Of a stretch of DNA of 64,000 bases, positions 1-11,356 are shown piece by piece. Numbering within the stretch: position 1 is the stretch's first letter; each line of letters begins with the position of its first letter. The DNA is from Coenobita brevimanus (lineage: Eukaryota; Arthropoda; Malacostraca; Decapoda; Coenobitidae). The stretch covers positions 172,814-236,813 of the forward strand of contig JAVRFU010003712.1 of the NCBI GenBank assembly GCA_032717465.1, read 5' to 3'. The notes beneath the pieces were generated by a model. It made no database searches and had not been told where the DNA came from. It was given only the letters and a program-made list of their open reading frames with translations. A program made the translations under genes and the position numbers.

Positions 1-424
1 TTCTCATATTTCCAAGCAGTTTATACATGTTCCGTACCTTCTCGCTGATGTAGTCAGCCGGAGATAGTCTGTTATTGATAATCACACCTAGGTCTTTCTC
101 TCTTTCTGATGTGTATAGGGTTTTATTTCCTAACTTATAAACCCAATCAGGTCTTTTTCCACTTTTACCAAACTTGAATACATGACACTTGTCCACATTG
201 AATTCCATTTGCCATGTACTACTCCATTCATGAAGTTTATTTAATTCTTCTTGTAGCTCCCTACAAGAGTCTGTGCTAGTAATTCTCCTTTGTATTTTTG
301 CATCATCTGCAAACATATTCAGATAGCTCTCATTTCCAGTGTTACTGTTTATATCATTTATGTACACTAGAAACATGATTGGTGCCAGCACCGAACCCTG
401 TGGTACTCCACTAGTCACTTCTTT

Positions 425-463
<39 letters not shown>

Positions 464-2704
464 GTCCGACTCTGGGCATAGGCCTCACAGCCTGCTATCA
501 AGGCCCAGCAGTCCTCCTACATACCATACACCTCTACATGTCACCACTTCGGCGCTGACACCCACCGTCCATATTGAATACATGCTAGGGCTGTCTCATA
601 CAGGACTGGTGCATTGGTATTAGCGGGGGTATTTTTACGACATGTCGGCGGGTCTTCTGGTAGATCAGTAAAGCCTGATTTATTGAAATTCAAATCCTTA
701 AACTGTTCCCTGCCCCAGCCGGGATTTGAACCTGGGCCCGTTAGGACCGCACGCCACCTCTCTACCGGTTGAGCCACCGCCTCTCCCTTGATGAGTAGTT
801 TCCTCTTAGTACTGTCCTCATTTCTCTTTTTATGAGAAAGTCTTGCATCCAACAAAACAGTTTGCCTTGAATTCCTCCTTGATGGTACAGCTTCCATAAA
901 AGTCTTTGGTGTGGTACTGTCAAAAGCTTTCTTGAAATCTAAATAGATACTGTCCACCCATCCTTCCCTTTCCTGTATTGTGTTTGTTACTCTGTCATAG
1001 TAGCTCAACAGATTAGTAACACATGATTTTCCTTTTCTGAAACCAAACTGTCTTTCTGTTATCATACTGTGTTCTTCTAGATGATTTACCCAAGCTTTTC
1101 TTATAAGTTTTTCTAATACCTTGCTTACAACAGTGGTCAGTGATACTGGTCGGTAGTTGAGAGGGATTTTGTCTATTTCCTTTCTTGAATAAGGGGACTA
1201 TATTTGCTTTTTTCCAAATATCAGGTAGTTTCCCTTGACTCAAGGATTTCTTGAAAATTAAAAATAATGGTTTACTTAACTCCTTTGCACATTCTCGTAA
1301 CACCCAACATGAAATTTCATCAGGACCACTTGCTTTTCCTCTGTCTAATCTACTTAACTCCTCTTGTATTACTTTTTCTGCTTTTTGTATATCTGGTAGT
1401 GTGTGTGGACATGCGTGTTCCACATATTCACTCTCAAAATTTTTTCTTCTGTAAAACCTAATTGGAAATTCTTATTTAGTGCTTCACAAATATCTTTCTC
1501 TTGTGTATAAGTGATTCCCTCGTCCGTGATGGATTGTATTATATCTTTTACTTTGGTTTTGCTTCTGATATAGCTGTAAAACAGCTTTGGTTGATCACTA
1601 CTTTTATTTATTATATCCTCCTCAAACTGTTTTTGGGCTTCCCTCCTTATTCTTGTATAGTCGTTTCTTCCCTATTTGTAATTATTATACGCCCTTTCAC
1701 TATTGTGTTTTCTGTATCTATTCCACAACAAATCTCTTCTTTCTTTTGATTTTTTACATTCTGTATTGAACTATTTTTGTATTTTCTTATCTGCTTCTTT
1801 GTGCTGTGGGATGTACTTCTGGACTCCTATTTCATAAAATTCACAAAATTTTTTATATACAACATTTAAATCTTGTCCTCTAAGCTCATTTTCCCAATCA
1901 ACTTCTAAGAAATACTTCTTTAGGTCTTGATAATTTCCCTTTTTATAGTTTAGTCTCTTTTTGTAACTGTCATTGCTGTTTACTATGTCATATGCTATCC
2001 TGAAGTTATAATTTAGTACTGCATGATCGCTTTTGCCGAGTGGAGGGTGATATATTAAACTGTCAATGTCATTTTCTTGCCTAGTAAATATTAGATCTAG
2101 CACTGAAAGTACATCAAGTCCTCTTTTCTAGTGGTTTCCCTCACATGTTGCGTTAAGAAAAACTCTTGTACGAGATCCAGGAGCTCTTGGTCCCAACAGC
2201 TTTCTTGGCTATTTATATCTAGAGTATTCCAATTTATATTTGTATTGAAATCCCCAGTTAGTATAATTCTTTCCGATTTCTCTTCCATTTTATGTAGGAA
2301 GGATCTTACACTTTGAATTGTACTCTCTGCCAGGTCCTCATATTCATCTCTTTCCCATGTGTTTGATCTGGGTGGCATATACAAATTGGCTACAATTACT
2401 TTACCTTCAGATGTGTCGATCTCTACTGCAATCAGTTCTACTTGTGATGGTATATCTAGGTTTATTTCCTTGACTTTTAGATTTTTCTTAGTTAATATTA
2501 TAATTCCTCCTCCTTTTTTTTTTAATTTCTGTCTCTTCTCCATATATTGTATTCCTCTAAGTTTAGTATGTCATTGGATATCCTTGGTGTTAATTTTGTT
2601 TCAGTTAGGCATATTATTTGTGGTTCATTTTCTCTGACATAATCATTCATCTCTAGTAATTTAGATACCATTCCATCCACATTTGAGTACATCAACTTTA
2701 TCAT
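1..2704 (-). pseudogene. LINE family 1 ORF2 (endonuclease-reverse transcriptase), copy A, broken
   Basis: First in-frame ATG near 2704 (MIKLMYSNVDG). The N-terminal half is an APE-type endonuclease that nicks target DNA: ICLTETKL, LTGDFN at about 2240 and GKSDHAV at about 2030. The C-terminal half is reverse transcriptase: KASGPDE, FGFRKGKSC, YLDFKKAFD, then FADDAK near 305 on the minus strand. Breaks: frameshifts near 2525, 2100 and 1150, plus the SINE at 429-789 between the FKKAFD and GVPQGS motifs. The 3' end and tail lie outside the window. Confidence 0.88.
429..789 (-). mobile_element. tRNA-derived SINE inserted in LINE copy A
   Basis: Copies B and D run uninterrupted where copy A gains about 360 bp. 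Read on the minus strand it begins with a tRNA-like head (about 787-715) holding an A-box-like TGGCTCAACCGGTAGAG and a B box GGTTCAAATCC. A body of about 250 bp and a 31-base poly(A) tail follow (T run at 429-459). This is the standard RNA-polymerase-III SINE plan. No clean target-site duplication is visible: two extra T bases sit at the head junction. It splits the RT gene. Confidence 0.88.
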
Positions 2705-2733
2705 CTTGTTTATATACTTGTCATGACATGGTT

Positions 2734-3764
2734 CTACAAACTTCCTCCTTTTTCTTCCATCCTGTTTGTGTACCACTTTCGTACCTGCAATCCTATTACT
2801 TTGTAAAAAAATTTCTTCTTGTCCTCTTCTGATCTTCCCTCATTTTTTGTTTTTGCTTCCTCCCTTTTCTCTTTCAGTAATTCCAGTTCCTCTTGTGTTA
2901 GACATCTTTTTATCCATACATTTTTGAACTCCTCTTTTTCCATAAGATTCTTTGCATTTTTTAGTATCTCTTCCACAGTGTTTACACTCTGGAAAGTCAC
3001 CTTTAGAGGTCTTGTCTTGCTTTTCTCGTATTTCCCTAACCTTTTGTGTTCCTCTATGTCTTTACTACAGATTTCCCCTGATACTTCTTTCAGTAAGCTC
3101 ATTACATTTGCCATCTCCTTTTTGTCTCTAGTGATTTTGTTTTTAATTTCTTCCTCTTCTATACCAGTGATTACTATTGATTTATTTATTTCTACTGAAT
3201 CTCTGACTAACTTTGGATTGTTTTGGATTATTCTTTTCACTTCCTTTTTAATGTTTTTTTCCTCCACCCTTGTTTCTAAGTCTTTCTTTACTTTCACCAT
3301 TTCAGCATACGTGGTTTCTACATCATTTTTGTAGCTTTGCACAGCTTCATTCACCTGTGTTATCTTCTCCTCAATATCACTGCTCTGGTCCATAAGACTG
3401 CTTGCTTGTCTAATTGTCTCTGTGTCATTTTTAACTCTTCCATAACACTCTCGTGATTAACTACTGTACTTGCCATTTCACTCACTTTCTTCCTAAGTGT
3501 ACTCAATTCCACTGTTAGTTCACTGATGGTTGTGTCTTTCTTATTGGCCTCCCTTCCCAGTTTTTCTATCTCTTCCTTTTGCAAGTGCATTTGCTTCTTT
3601 ATTTCATCAATTTCACTTTTGAAAGCCATTTCTAGTTTGTGTACACGTTCAACCAGTCTATTGTGAGTCTCCACTTCAACCAGTTCTTGGTAGAAATCAT
3701 CATTTTGCTTTTTACTTTTATCCCTTTTCTTTTCCAAATTTGTTTTACTGAAGTATGTATCCAT
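2734..3764 (-). pseudogene. LINE family 1 ORF1 (coiled-coil, RRM-like RNA-binding protein), copy A
   Basis: ORF1 starts at the ATG at 3764 (MDTYFSK). The first 130 residues are charged and heptad-like, suggesting a trimerising coiled coil. A following block with SIVITGIEEEE, LKVTFQSV and VWIKRCLTQEE looks like the RRM and C-terminal domain of LINE ORF1 proteins that coat the RNA. Against copy B, one base is missing near 3431, where copy B reads DEFKND, so the ORF is split into 3360-3764 and 2734-3393. Its end overlaps the reading frame entering ORF2, a common LINE arrangement. Function is inferred from architecture. Confidence 0.8.
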
Positions 3765-4045
3765 TTTGTAATACTAAATGAACAGAGTGTGTACTTACAA
3801 AGTATGCACGCTTTCCCCGTCTTGCTGTAGTATAAACAAACCCAGCTGACTCAACGCATCGTGGTTCTTTGTTGTTGAACCAGTCTTATTTAAACTTATT
3901 ATTTCTTTTCCTTTTAATAATGAAAAATCATTTAGTCTAACCTGGTACAGAGCTTGACTCATTCAAAGATACTTATTTAGGTAATGCCTCTGGCCGTGTT
4001 GAGCTGGTATGGAGCGCCGGTACAGACGTCTACCTCCGACGATGC

Positions 4046-4336
4046 CGTGTGTGTGTGTGTGTGTGTGTGTGACTACCATACATACATACATGCATACACA
4101 CATGGATATATATATACATATACATGCACACAAACTACATACATACATACACATACATACATACACATACATACCTACTTACATACACACATACATATAT
4201 ACATACATATACATGCATATAAACTACATACATACATACACATATACATACATACATACATACATTAGACATACATACACACATACATAAACATACTGTA
4301 CATTCATACATACACATAATTCATCGTATATACATA
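4046..4336. repeat. (GT)n then (CATA)n/(TACA)n microsatellites
   Basis: A (GT)13-like run at 4046-4072 directly abuts the 5' end of LINE copy A. It is followed by about 260 bp of imperfect CATA/TACA repeats. The reverse-complement TATG repeats recur at 49800-50170 and belong to the inverted duplication. Confidence 0.95.
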
Positions 4337-4439
4337 TATACATACATGGTTCAGCAGCAATGCAATCAGTTTGTCTTCTGCGTCAATACTGTTATGTTCA
4401 TAGTACACTGAGATGGGTTGGCCTTGTGCAGAGAATAAC

Positions 4440-4960
4440 ACATTGACAATACATATACCAGTATACATACACATATACATACATACAGTAATACATACAT
4501 ACACACACACACACATTGCCTATAGTTCTTTCACCTTAACATGGCCCAAATTGTCGTCATTGTACAGCTTATTTCACACAGCTGATTGGCAGAAAAAGAC
4601 AATGCTGTGGCTGTACATCACTCATAGCACTTCTTCATGACTAGCATCATGACATTGTTTCACCTTAACTTAGCCCAGGTGTTGGTTATCTTGTAGCTTA
4701 TTTCACGTAGCTCAGTGGCAGAGAAAGACTGCTGTGGCTCTACATCCCTTTCGTAGCACTTCTTCGTGACTAGCATCATACTCTAGTGGGGCTCTATAGT
4801 TAGTACAAGCGGGCATTCAGGATGGAGATAGGGCATTTTTAGGTGCAAATGGCTGTACATTCTTTTCTTAGCACTTACTGATGACTGACTGTGTATCTGG
4901 TTGTAATCTATTGTTACAACCGGGCATTCCTGATGGAGAGGTGACAGTTTTAGGACAAGA
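4440..4960. repeat. Unclassified dispersed repeat (two tandem-like modules)
   Basis: Modules of about 180 bp run from 'tttcaccttaac' through a Cys-free AT/GC-mixed core to 'cttcgtgactagcatcat'. Relatives occur at 24340-24600, 33605-33762, 49613-49790 and, as a short piece, 50340-50420. No ORF, LTR or terminal inverted repeat was seen. Class unknown. Confidence 0.6.
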
Positions 4961-4974
4961 TAAATGAACAGAGT

Positions 4975-5208
4975 AAATGAAAGTATGTTGATGAGATACA
5001 GGGGAAGGAGACCAAGGATGAGGTGGAGGGACGGGGTAAAGGTATAGGAATTTGGATGGTGTGGGTAAGAGGAGGGCAGCGTGATGGCAGAGGACAGAGT
5101 GAGATATAATGTTCATGAGATATGGGGAAGGAGACCAAGGATGAGGTGGTGATTTTGTTCGTGGCCTCTCCTTCCCAGATGAATGCGTCTGGCAAAGATA
5201 GATAGACT
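4975..5208 (+). mobile_element. LINE-2 3' end, degenerate
   Basis: Matches the extreme 3' part of LINE-2: 'aaggatgaggtggagg', a 'gcagaggacaga' block, a 'gtggcctctccttccc' block and 'gcgtctggcaaagatagatag'. The 'gagaccaaggatgaggtgg' block appears twice, so the copy is internally duplicated. Its GATA-type tail runs directly into the 37-bp minisatellite. The same unit is present inverted at 33100-33605. Confidence 0.7.
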
Positions 5209-5635
5209 GATAGATAGCTTTGTGTGATAGAGCAATAGATAGACTGATAGATAGCTTTGTGTGATAGAGCAATAGATAGACTGATAGATAGCTTTGTGTG
5301 ATAGAGCAATAGATAGACTGATAGATAGCTTTGTGTGATAGAGCAATAGATAGACTGATAGATAGCTTTGTGTGATAGAGCAATAGATAGACTGATAGAT
5401 AGCTTTGTGTGATAGAGCAATAGATAGACTGATAGATAGCTTTGTGTGATAGAGCAATAGATAGACTGATAGATAGCTTTGTGTGATAGAGCAATAGATA
5501 GACTGATAGATAGCTTTGTGTGATAGAGCAATAGATAGACTGATAGATAGCTTTGTGTGATAGAGCAATAGATAGACTGATAGATAGCTTTGTGTGATAG
5601 AGCAATAGATAGACTGATAGATAGCTTTGTGTGAT
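5198..5635. repeat. 37-bp minisatellite, about 11.8 copies
   Basis: Near-perfect head-to-tail copies of a 37-bp unit starting GATAGATAGCTTTGTGTG. The unit has no stop on the minus strand and its length is not a multiple of three, so all three minus frames stay open (the 193-304 aa ORFs here are artefacts). GATA motifs in the unit suggest it grew from the (GATA)n tail of the adjoining LINE-2 end. Confidence 0.97.
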
Positions 5636-5724
5636 ATAAAAGTGTTGCATTGTTTTTTCGTTTGTTGTGTGTGTTTTAATACAAGAAAGAGTTCTAAATA
5701 ATACAAGGAAGAGTTTTAATACAG

Positions 5725-5945
5725 GGAAGAGTGGGGCGCTCACCATCCACTCACTCGATGTAGTGCTTTTGGGCGTCTGCACATTCCTCTTTTCTTTCCT
5801 TCCTTTTCTGTCTTTCTTTTCCTCATTCTTTCCTCTTCCAACTGCCTGTGGTTGACTTTACATTCCCTCTTCTCTCTTTCTTTCCTTCGCTCTTTCTTCT
5901 TCCTTCTGCTTAAGGGTAACTACACTGAGTGACCAGCCAAATGGT
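5725..5945 (+). mobile_element. SINE 5' module, truncated
   Basis: Shares with 25740-25985, 32240-32480 and 56580-56815 a start around 'gctcaccatccactcactcg', a C/T-rich middle ('ccttccttttctg') and 'actgagtgaccagccaaatgg'. It stops at 5945 in the middle of the hairpin seen complete at 32255-32290. No tRNA-like box is left in this copy. Confidence 0.65.
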
Positions 5946-6034
5946 TCATTGCTGCGCGGCGTTGCCAAACTAAACACAGGGCAACGTTGCCATATGTGCA
6001 AAGTGACGGAACTGGGCAGGAAAAAAAATTTCGC

Positions 6035-8010
6035 ATCCCGCTCATCCTCTCTCCTCGGTGGCTCACATAAAAATGACGATATTTCCACAAACGTAACATC
6101 CATGCCTGTTTCTTTGGTGGGTACAAGTATATTACAACTTTGATGTCAGATATCTATCACGTATATACCTGAACAAGTTTATTTAATGCAAAAATAATAC
6201 TCTTCCAATGGTGCCAAGTTACTGACCGATACCATCATCCCACTTTGGTCTTAAAAACATATGAACACAGCTCAGGTTTCTAGTTTGTAGAAAATTAAAG
6301 CATCATATTGTCTTAGTAATATGTAAAATATTTCATTCTTACGTTACTGTCTTTAATACACAGCTACTGGTGTTGTACACTTCTCTGAACCCGTAATACA
6401 CTGTGATCTGGGAAATATGCCAGCCGTATTCACAAAGCATCCTAGGCGTTTTTACAATAAACACATTCCTACAGCAGTGAAGTATCAGAAATACATTTGT
6501 CTTTTGTATTTTTCACTGTAATGCTCACTTGGTTCGATTGTAAAGTGTTTGGTAGCGTTATGAATGGAGATAAACTGTAGTCAATGAATCTTATATGGAA
6601 CTTAGGCATAGGATAATTTATAACTATGGCGCATGTGTATTGTGAGAGCTTTAGGAGGTATTCATAAAGGATCCTACAGTATACATGATAAACTAAACGC
6701 TATAAGTTATCTAGTATGACAGGTGGCTTGTTTTTCATATTTTATCACACTAATATTGACTGATTAAATTATAAAATGTTTATCAGTGGCCTGGTTGAAG
6801 ATAAACGTATATACTGTATAGGCAATTATATATACAGTTTATTTTTAGAACAGTTTATAAATACAGCACAGGTTTTGGCTGAACCAAATCAGCGTGTTTG
6901 CCTAATGTGTTGCTAGTGTAGATAGATTTTCTGTTTTAATCACACTGCGTAACTACACAATAAAATGCCTCCTTCCTGCATACACAGTTAACAGCAGTGG
7001 TACAGAAATAAATCAACGCAGCTAAAATAATATTACCATTAAAACAGTAAGTTCCATTACTTGGTGGTGTTGTGTTGAGTCTGTCAGGTTTGGATACCAA
7101 GAACAGAAACAGCAGGTATAAGTTTACCTGAGCCTTTCCAATCACTTTACCTGGTATATTTTGTACAGTAATAGTTAGCCTGACATCTGGCCTGTCTTAT
7201 CCTGCCCTAACAAATGTTCTGTTCTCACACGGCATCAGTAGTGCCCTATCCTCTCCTATTTTCCCTTTCTGCACTACACCCTCCTTTCATCCACCACACC
7301 AACCACTTCGACCAACCATGCTTCGAACCTGCCAGTGCTCCAGCATTTTCATAAATACTTGGGTTTAATTTACTCAGCTGATGGTCCAGTTAATGTTGTT
7401 ACATGACATGTGTTCACTTGGGTTCAGCCAGACAGCCGCATCAATGATAAATGCAGCTTAAACACACATTACCTGACGTGAAGGAAGCAGTTCAACCAAA
7501 AGCTTGAACCTTTTTCAGCACAGACTAACACAACAGTTCCCATATCATGACTGGATTACCTGTTGACCAGATGTGGATTTTTAGCAAAAGGATAATAAGA
7601 AAGTATAGGAGCTATGGGACAGAAAATATCGTTACTGCTGATATTAACACAGTACAAACCATTACTTTGTCACAAACTAGAAAATAAAACTGTTTTTATT
7701 TGTCTTAAGAGTGTAACTGGGATGGTACATTTCCTCCTTGTACTGGCAACACTGAATGAATATTGGTTTTGGCTTAAATAATGTTGTTCAGGTACACAGG
7801 CGATACATAAGTGATCCAGTGTTGTAATAACCATATACACACCTGCCTGTACCAAAAACATACAGCTGGCAGGTGAAGTTATAGAAATATCACCATTTTT
7901 TGCTGGTCACCGCAGAGTGAGGATGACAGCGACGTCGCTCGTGTTAGGGGGAACACCAGTGGTATCCATGGCAACGCAGATTCTCCCTCATACTCCCAAC
8001 GGGCCGAGAG
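6035..8010. repeat. Direct segmental duplication, copy 1
   Basis: About 2 kb colinear with 21900-24160, from 'ctctcctcggtggc' to 'ccatggcaacgcaga'. No recognisable coding gene. A minus-strand frame at 6936-7145 encodes a segment (KAQVNLYLLFLFLVSKPD) also kept in copy 2, but a stop interrupts its upstream part here. Copy 1 lacks the 245-bp MITE and the CT microsatellite of copy 2. It may be an old unclassified transposon or a true genomic duplication. Confidence 0.8.
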
Positions 8011-8088
8011 GTTCGTAACACGTCTTCCTTAGCAATTTATTCTGAACATGACACCTCAGTAGCATCTTTAAGTTATTCACACTGAAAT

Positions 8089-10250
8089 GCGTGACTTACA
8101 AAATAGTGCCCCTGAAAACAAGGTGAGAGAAGAACAGCATAGTGCCCCCAGAAAAGCACCGACACCCCTACCCGGACCCCACGGACTAGCCGCATCCACA
8201 CCAGGGGACCCCATGCGACAACGGCATACGGCAGCCCAGGCAGTGTGCCCTTATAACACCCAACCGTTGCATCGCCACCCTAGCAGGAGGAGGACACTAC
8301 CTTCGGGGAGTGGGATTGCCGGATCAGCCCAGGGTGGAGCTGATATCTCAGTTCCTGACAGAGCCCCTCTGGAGACGGCCTACTGCCACTCCCGCCTTCG
8401 TCAGTCGGCCAAGCGTTGCACTGAAGGTGTTTCCCTCGAGACGGCCTATTACTGCTCATCTCTTCTGGCCCAGGAGACAGCCTATTGCCGCTCCTCCCTC
8501 CTGCTGAAGGAGATGGCCTATTGCCGCTCTGAAGATGCTGCCCCTGAGACAGCCTATTGCTGCTCCTCCCTCCTGCTGAAGGAGACGGCCTATTGCCGCT
8601 CTGTAGGTGCTGCCCCGGAGACGGCCTATTGCCGCTCCACCCTCCCGCAGGAGGAGATGGCCTACTGCCGCTCCCACCTTCGCCAGACGGCCAATTGCTG
8701 CTCCGAAGGCCCTACCCCTGAGACGGCCTATGATCGCTCCACCCTCCTGCAGAAGGGGATGGCCTATTGCCGCTCCAGAGGAGACCAGAGGTGCGCTGAC
8801 TCCCCCACACAGGCCACGGCCGATTGCCGGGCCTTGGCGCCCCATAGTTGCGCCCCTGGGCTGCCACGGCCAATTGCCGGGCCCAACGGCCAAAAGGAGG
8901 TATTGTCAGAGTCATCGCCCCTGCATGAGGCAGATGCCCGGACCTTCAGCACCAGAGAGATCCCGCGAGGCCTAACGACAACCCCCGGCCTCTGGTCTCT
9001 ATGCCTGGCCCTGGAGAAGACCCACCTGATGGACCCTAGTTCAGGTCGGTGCCGCAGTCCCTCCCTGACGGCGCCCCTCGACTCTGGGACTGCAGCCCTC
9101 AGACACTCCAGGCCCTCCCCAGGACATCCAGGCGAGACCTCTCCACGCCCAAACGGCGGCGTAAGACTTCCACCTCCGGCCGGAACCTGAGCCAGAGACT
9201 CTTGGACCTGTTTGGCCCCAGCCCCGAGGGCCACACCCCTGACCCTAGCCAGGAGACTGTGAGCTCCTGTGCCACCTGTAGCCCTGGACGCGAGAAGACG
9301 CCCTGCGAGCCGTCTCGTGCCCTCTCGGCACGCCCTCCCTTGGCGGTGCCCCTAGTCTGGCCAAGTAGTCGCCGGCGTGTCTCCCCACCGCCCCCACTAC
9401 ATGAGTGAATTATGTTAAGTGTGGTGTTGCCCCAGAACTAGTGAAGTGAAATTATATTAAGTGTGACGTTGCCCTAGAAACAGGTCACAGCGATTCTGTG
9501 ACTTAATGTATGTCCAATATTGGGGCGAGTGAAATCACGGGTGGATGAGTAAGAACGAGTACAGTAAGTTCTGAGGAATCCGACTCACCAGTGACGCCCT
9601 TGTAAACCAGAAAGACTCTTCCCCCGAGTAACCTTTTGTGGTGAAAATATTCCCATGTTCCTTGTTACCAGGAAATAATAGAGAAAGTCTGAATTATATC
9701 CTCCCGTTTATATTAACATAAACACAGTGAATATTCAGTGTCCCTCCACTCCCTTATTTCCTAATGAATCTCCTCCCAACAACTAGCGTAAACATAAACG
9801 AGAGATAGAGTCAAATGTCAAACCCCTTTTTCTCTCAGATGAGACTAAGTTTGAACTAATAATACCTACCCTCTCTAAATATTACTATAACTCTGTTCTG
9901 GTCCGTCACGAGTCCTTCTCCCCTCGCCCCCGTGTAAGTCCCTCCCCCCCACGCTACAACGTGCCCCCGTGTTCTCTGTATACCTGTACATCAGAATTAC
10001 TGTATTAGCAATAGTATTGGTTAAGTCGGTATCCTGCGTGATACTAATATCTTAGTTAAGGTGTTATTTCTATGTCATATATTGTGTTGTAATATCTGCT
10101 GTTTTTGTCCTGTGTCTGACTGTGGTAATATACGTGTAAAGGCTATTGCCTGAAGTTTTTGTGTCCTGCCTCTCTTTCATTGCACTAAGCTCCGTTAGGT
10201 GCTTTAGGACCGAGGAGTCGGGCCTTTTTCACCTAGCATTACACACACGA
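8089..10250 (+). mobile_element. Divergent solo-LTR-like block related to the gypsy LTR
   Basis: Its second half and end resemble the gypsy LTR at 33763-35975: a 'ctgtttggccccagccccgagggcc' block near 9208, a 'tgcctgaagtttttgtgtcc' block near 10150, and a 'tttaggaccgaggagtcg' block near 10202 just before the end. Length (about 2.16 kb) also matches that LTR (2.2 kb). Both sides carry ACACTGAAAT (8079-8088 and 10251-10260), a possible target duplication though longer than gypsy elements usually make. No internal gag or pol is present, so this is read as a solo LTR. Confidence 0.65.
8380..8790 (+). repeat. 36-bp in-frame tandem repeat inside the solo LTR
   Basis: About eleven diverged copies of a 36-bp unit (core GAGACGGCCTATTGCCGCTC) encoding the 12-residue motif ETAYCRSxLLxK. 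They sit in an ORF running from 8087 to 9190 (367 aa). Because the unit is a multiple of three, its open frame is self-propagating. The ORF resembles no protein I know, and I do not call it a gene. Confidence 0.85.
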
Positions 10251-10689
10251 ACACTGAAATCGCATAACTAACATGTACTATAAGGTTTAGGTGAAATATA
10301 TTGATTTAGAAACACTTCTTCCGTAGTGATTTACTCTGCTCATTATGCTTTATTATCTTCTTGTAATGTTAGCACAACAGTTGATGTCAGACGAGATAAA
10401 TAACATACGAGAGGAAGTTAATGTGTAACATTGGAATAAGTTACTAAGGATAAGCTGTTAGGAAATCTAAAGAGACCAGCGTCAGTAACAAGCCAAGTTA
10501 AACAATATCGTTGAAAGATAGGAAGAATAAAATGAGTGATAGGCTGTAGGTGTGGATGGAATACCTATCTTTATATATAGCTTGGAGAATCATGACTTTA
10601 CCTACGTGACAGTATGTATCTACCAGTCTCAATCTTTGTGTGCCTGTCTGTCTATATCTATTTGTCTTTTATCTGTTTATCTAGCCTAT
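10251..10689. other. No recognisable feature
   Basis: AT-rich sequence with no ORF of note. 10609-10689 is loose GATA/TATC-type repeat that probably is the worn tail of the neighbouring LINE-2 copy. Confidence 0.5.
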
Positions 10690-11110
10690 CTATCTGTGTC
10701 TATATCTCCATACGCCGTAATCTCGTAAGGGATGTCCAGAAAGACATATTCTGTCGTCTGGCATCTTTACTGTCCTTGCACCTCACATCCTCCTTTGCTC
10801 CATCCCTCCATCTCATCCTCCATTACTCCATCCCTCCATCTCATCCTCCTCTACTCCATCCCTCCATCTCATCCTCCCCTTCTCCATCCCTCCATCTCAT
10901 CCTCGGTCTCCCTTTCCCTTTCCCTCCATCTCCACCGCACTCACACGCACTCCTAGTTAGTCTTTCATCTTCCATCCTTTCCACATGGCCAAACCATCTC
11001 AAAATATTTCTCCTAATGCTTTTACGACATCCACATCAACACCACAGAGCTCCCTCACTTCCTCGTCCGTCTGTCACTCCACGTAACTCCAGATGCTGGT
11101 CAGATATTTT
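10690..11110 (-). mobile_element. LINE-2 3' fragment with internal minisatellite
   Basis: The minus strand encodes a segment related to LRWFGHVERM (here EMVWPCGKDG-like, near 10980-11010) and ends at 'ttacgagattacggcg' near 10705, a mutated form of the LINE-2 3' tail. At 10798-10902 a roughly 23-bp C/T unit ('ccatccctccatctcatcc') is repeated four to five times, expanding a single copy normal for this LINE. Confidence 0.75.
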
Positions 11111-11291
11111 GTTGTTGCTTTTCCAATGACTTTAGGATACGCTTTTATAACTGAAAGAGTCGGATACAGCCTAAAAGAACTTCCTCTACTAAGGAATGAG
11201 GACTTGCCGTATTAAACTGAATAAAATCGTTTGCTGGTAGGAGGAGTCAGATAACAAAATACATTGGTAGAAGGAAACAGTATACAGATCA

Positions 11292-11310
11292 GTGTGTGTG
11301 TGTGTGTGTG
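11292..11310. repeat. (GT)n flanking 3' end of LINE copy B
   Basis: Ten GT units directly followed by the 3' terminus (TTCTTACCTAATTG) of LINE copy B on the opposite strand. Confidence 0.95.
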
Positions 11311-11356
11311 TTCTTACCTAATTGTTCTTACCTAATTGTATCTTTACAGGAATGAG

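Larger units (their letters stand above)
1..4045 (-). mobile_element. LINE family 1, copy A (5' complete, 3' end outside window)
   Basis: Non-LTR retrotransposon read on the minus strand. Order from its 5' end: a UTR touching a (GT)n tract at 4046, ORF1 (about 3764-2734), ORF2 with AP-type endonuclease then reverse transcriptase (about 2704 to beyond base 1). It aligns along its length with copies B, C and D. Hallmarks in the translations are an SNVDG endonuclease start, GDFN and SDHAVLN endonuclease motifs, and RT motifs SGPDE, GFRKGKSC, FKKAFD, GVPQGS and FADDAK. The type resembles CR1/L2/Jockey-group LINEs; clade assignment is inference. It is inactive: frameshifts in both ORFs and a SINE within the RT. 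Confidence 0.93.
4337..5945. repeat. Inverted segmental duplication, arm 1 (uninterrupted copy)
   Basis: This stretch is the reverse complement of 32277-33762 joined to 49613-50000. Matching landmarks include the 37-bp minisatellite, the LINE-2 3' remnant, the paired 'gactagcatcat' dispersed repeat and the SINE remnant at its right edge. At about 4687-4690 it reads straight through the point where arm 2 holds the gypsy element, so it preserves the empty target site. Homology stops at 5945 inside a SINE hairpin. Confidence 0.85.

Noticed and set aside
5198..5635. CRISPR-like array
   Set aside because: No unique spacers; units are contiguous, and the genome is eukaryotic.
4868..5782. Long minus-strand ORFs up to 304 aa
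   Set aside because: They read through a 37-bp minisatellite open in three frames; no protein signature.
8087..9190. 367-aa ORF as a host repeat protein
   Set aside because: Lies within sequence homologous to a gypsy LTR; repeat unit is a multiple of three, so openness is expected without selection.
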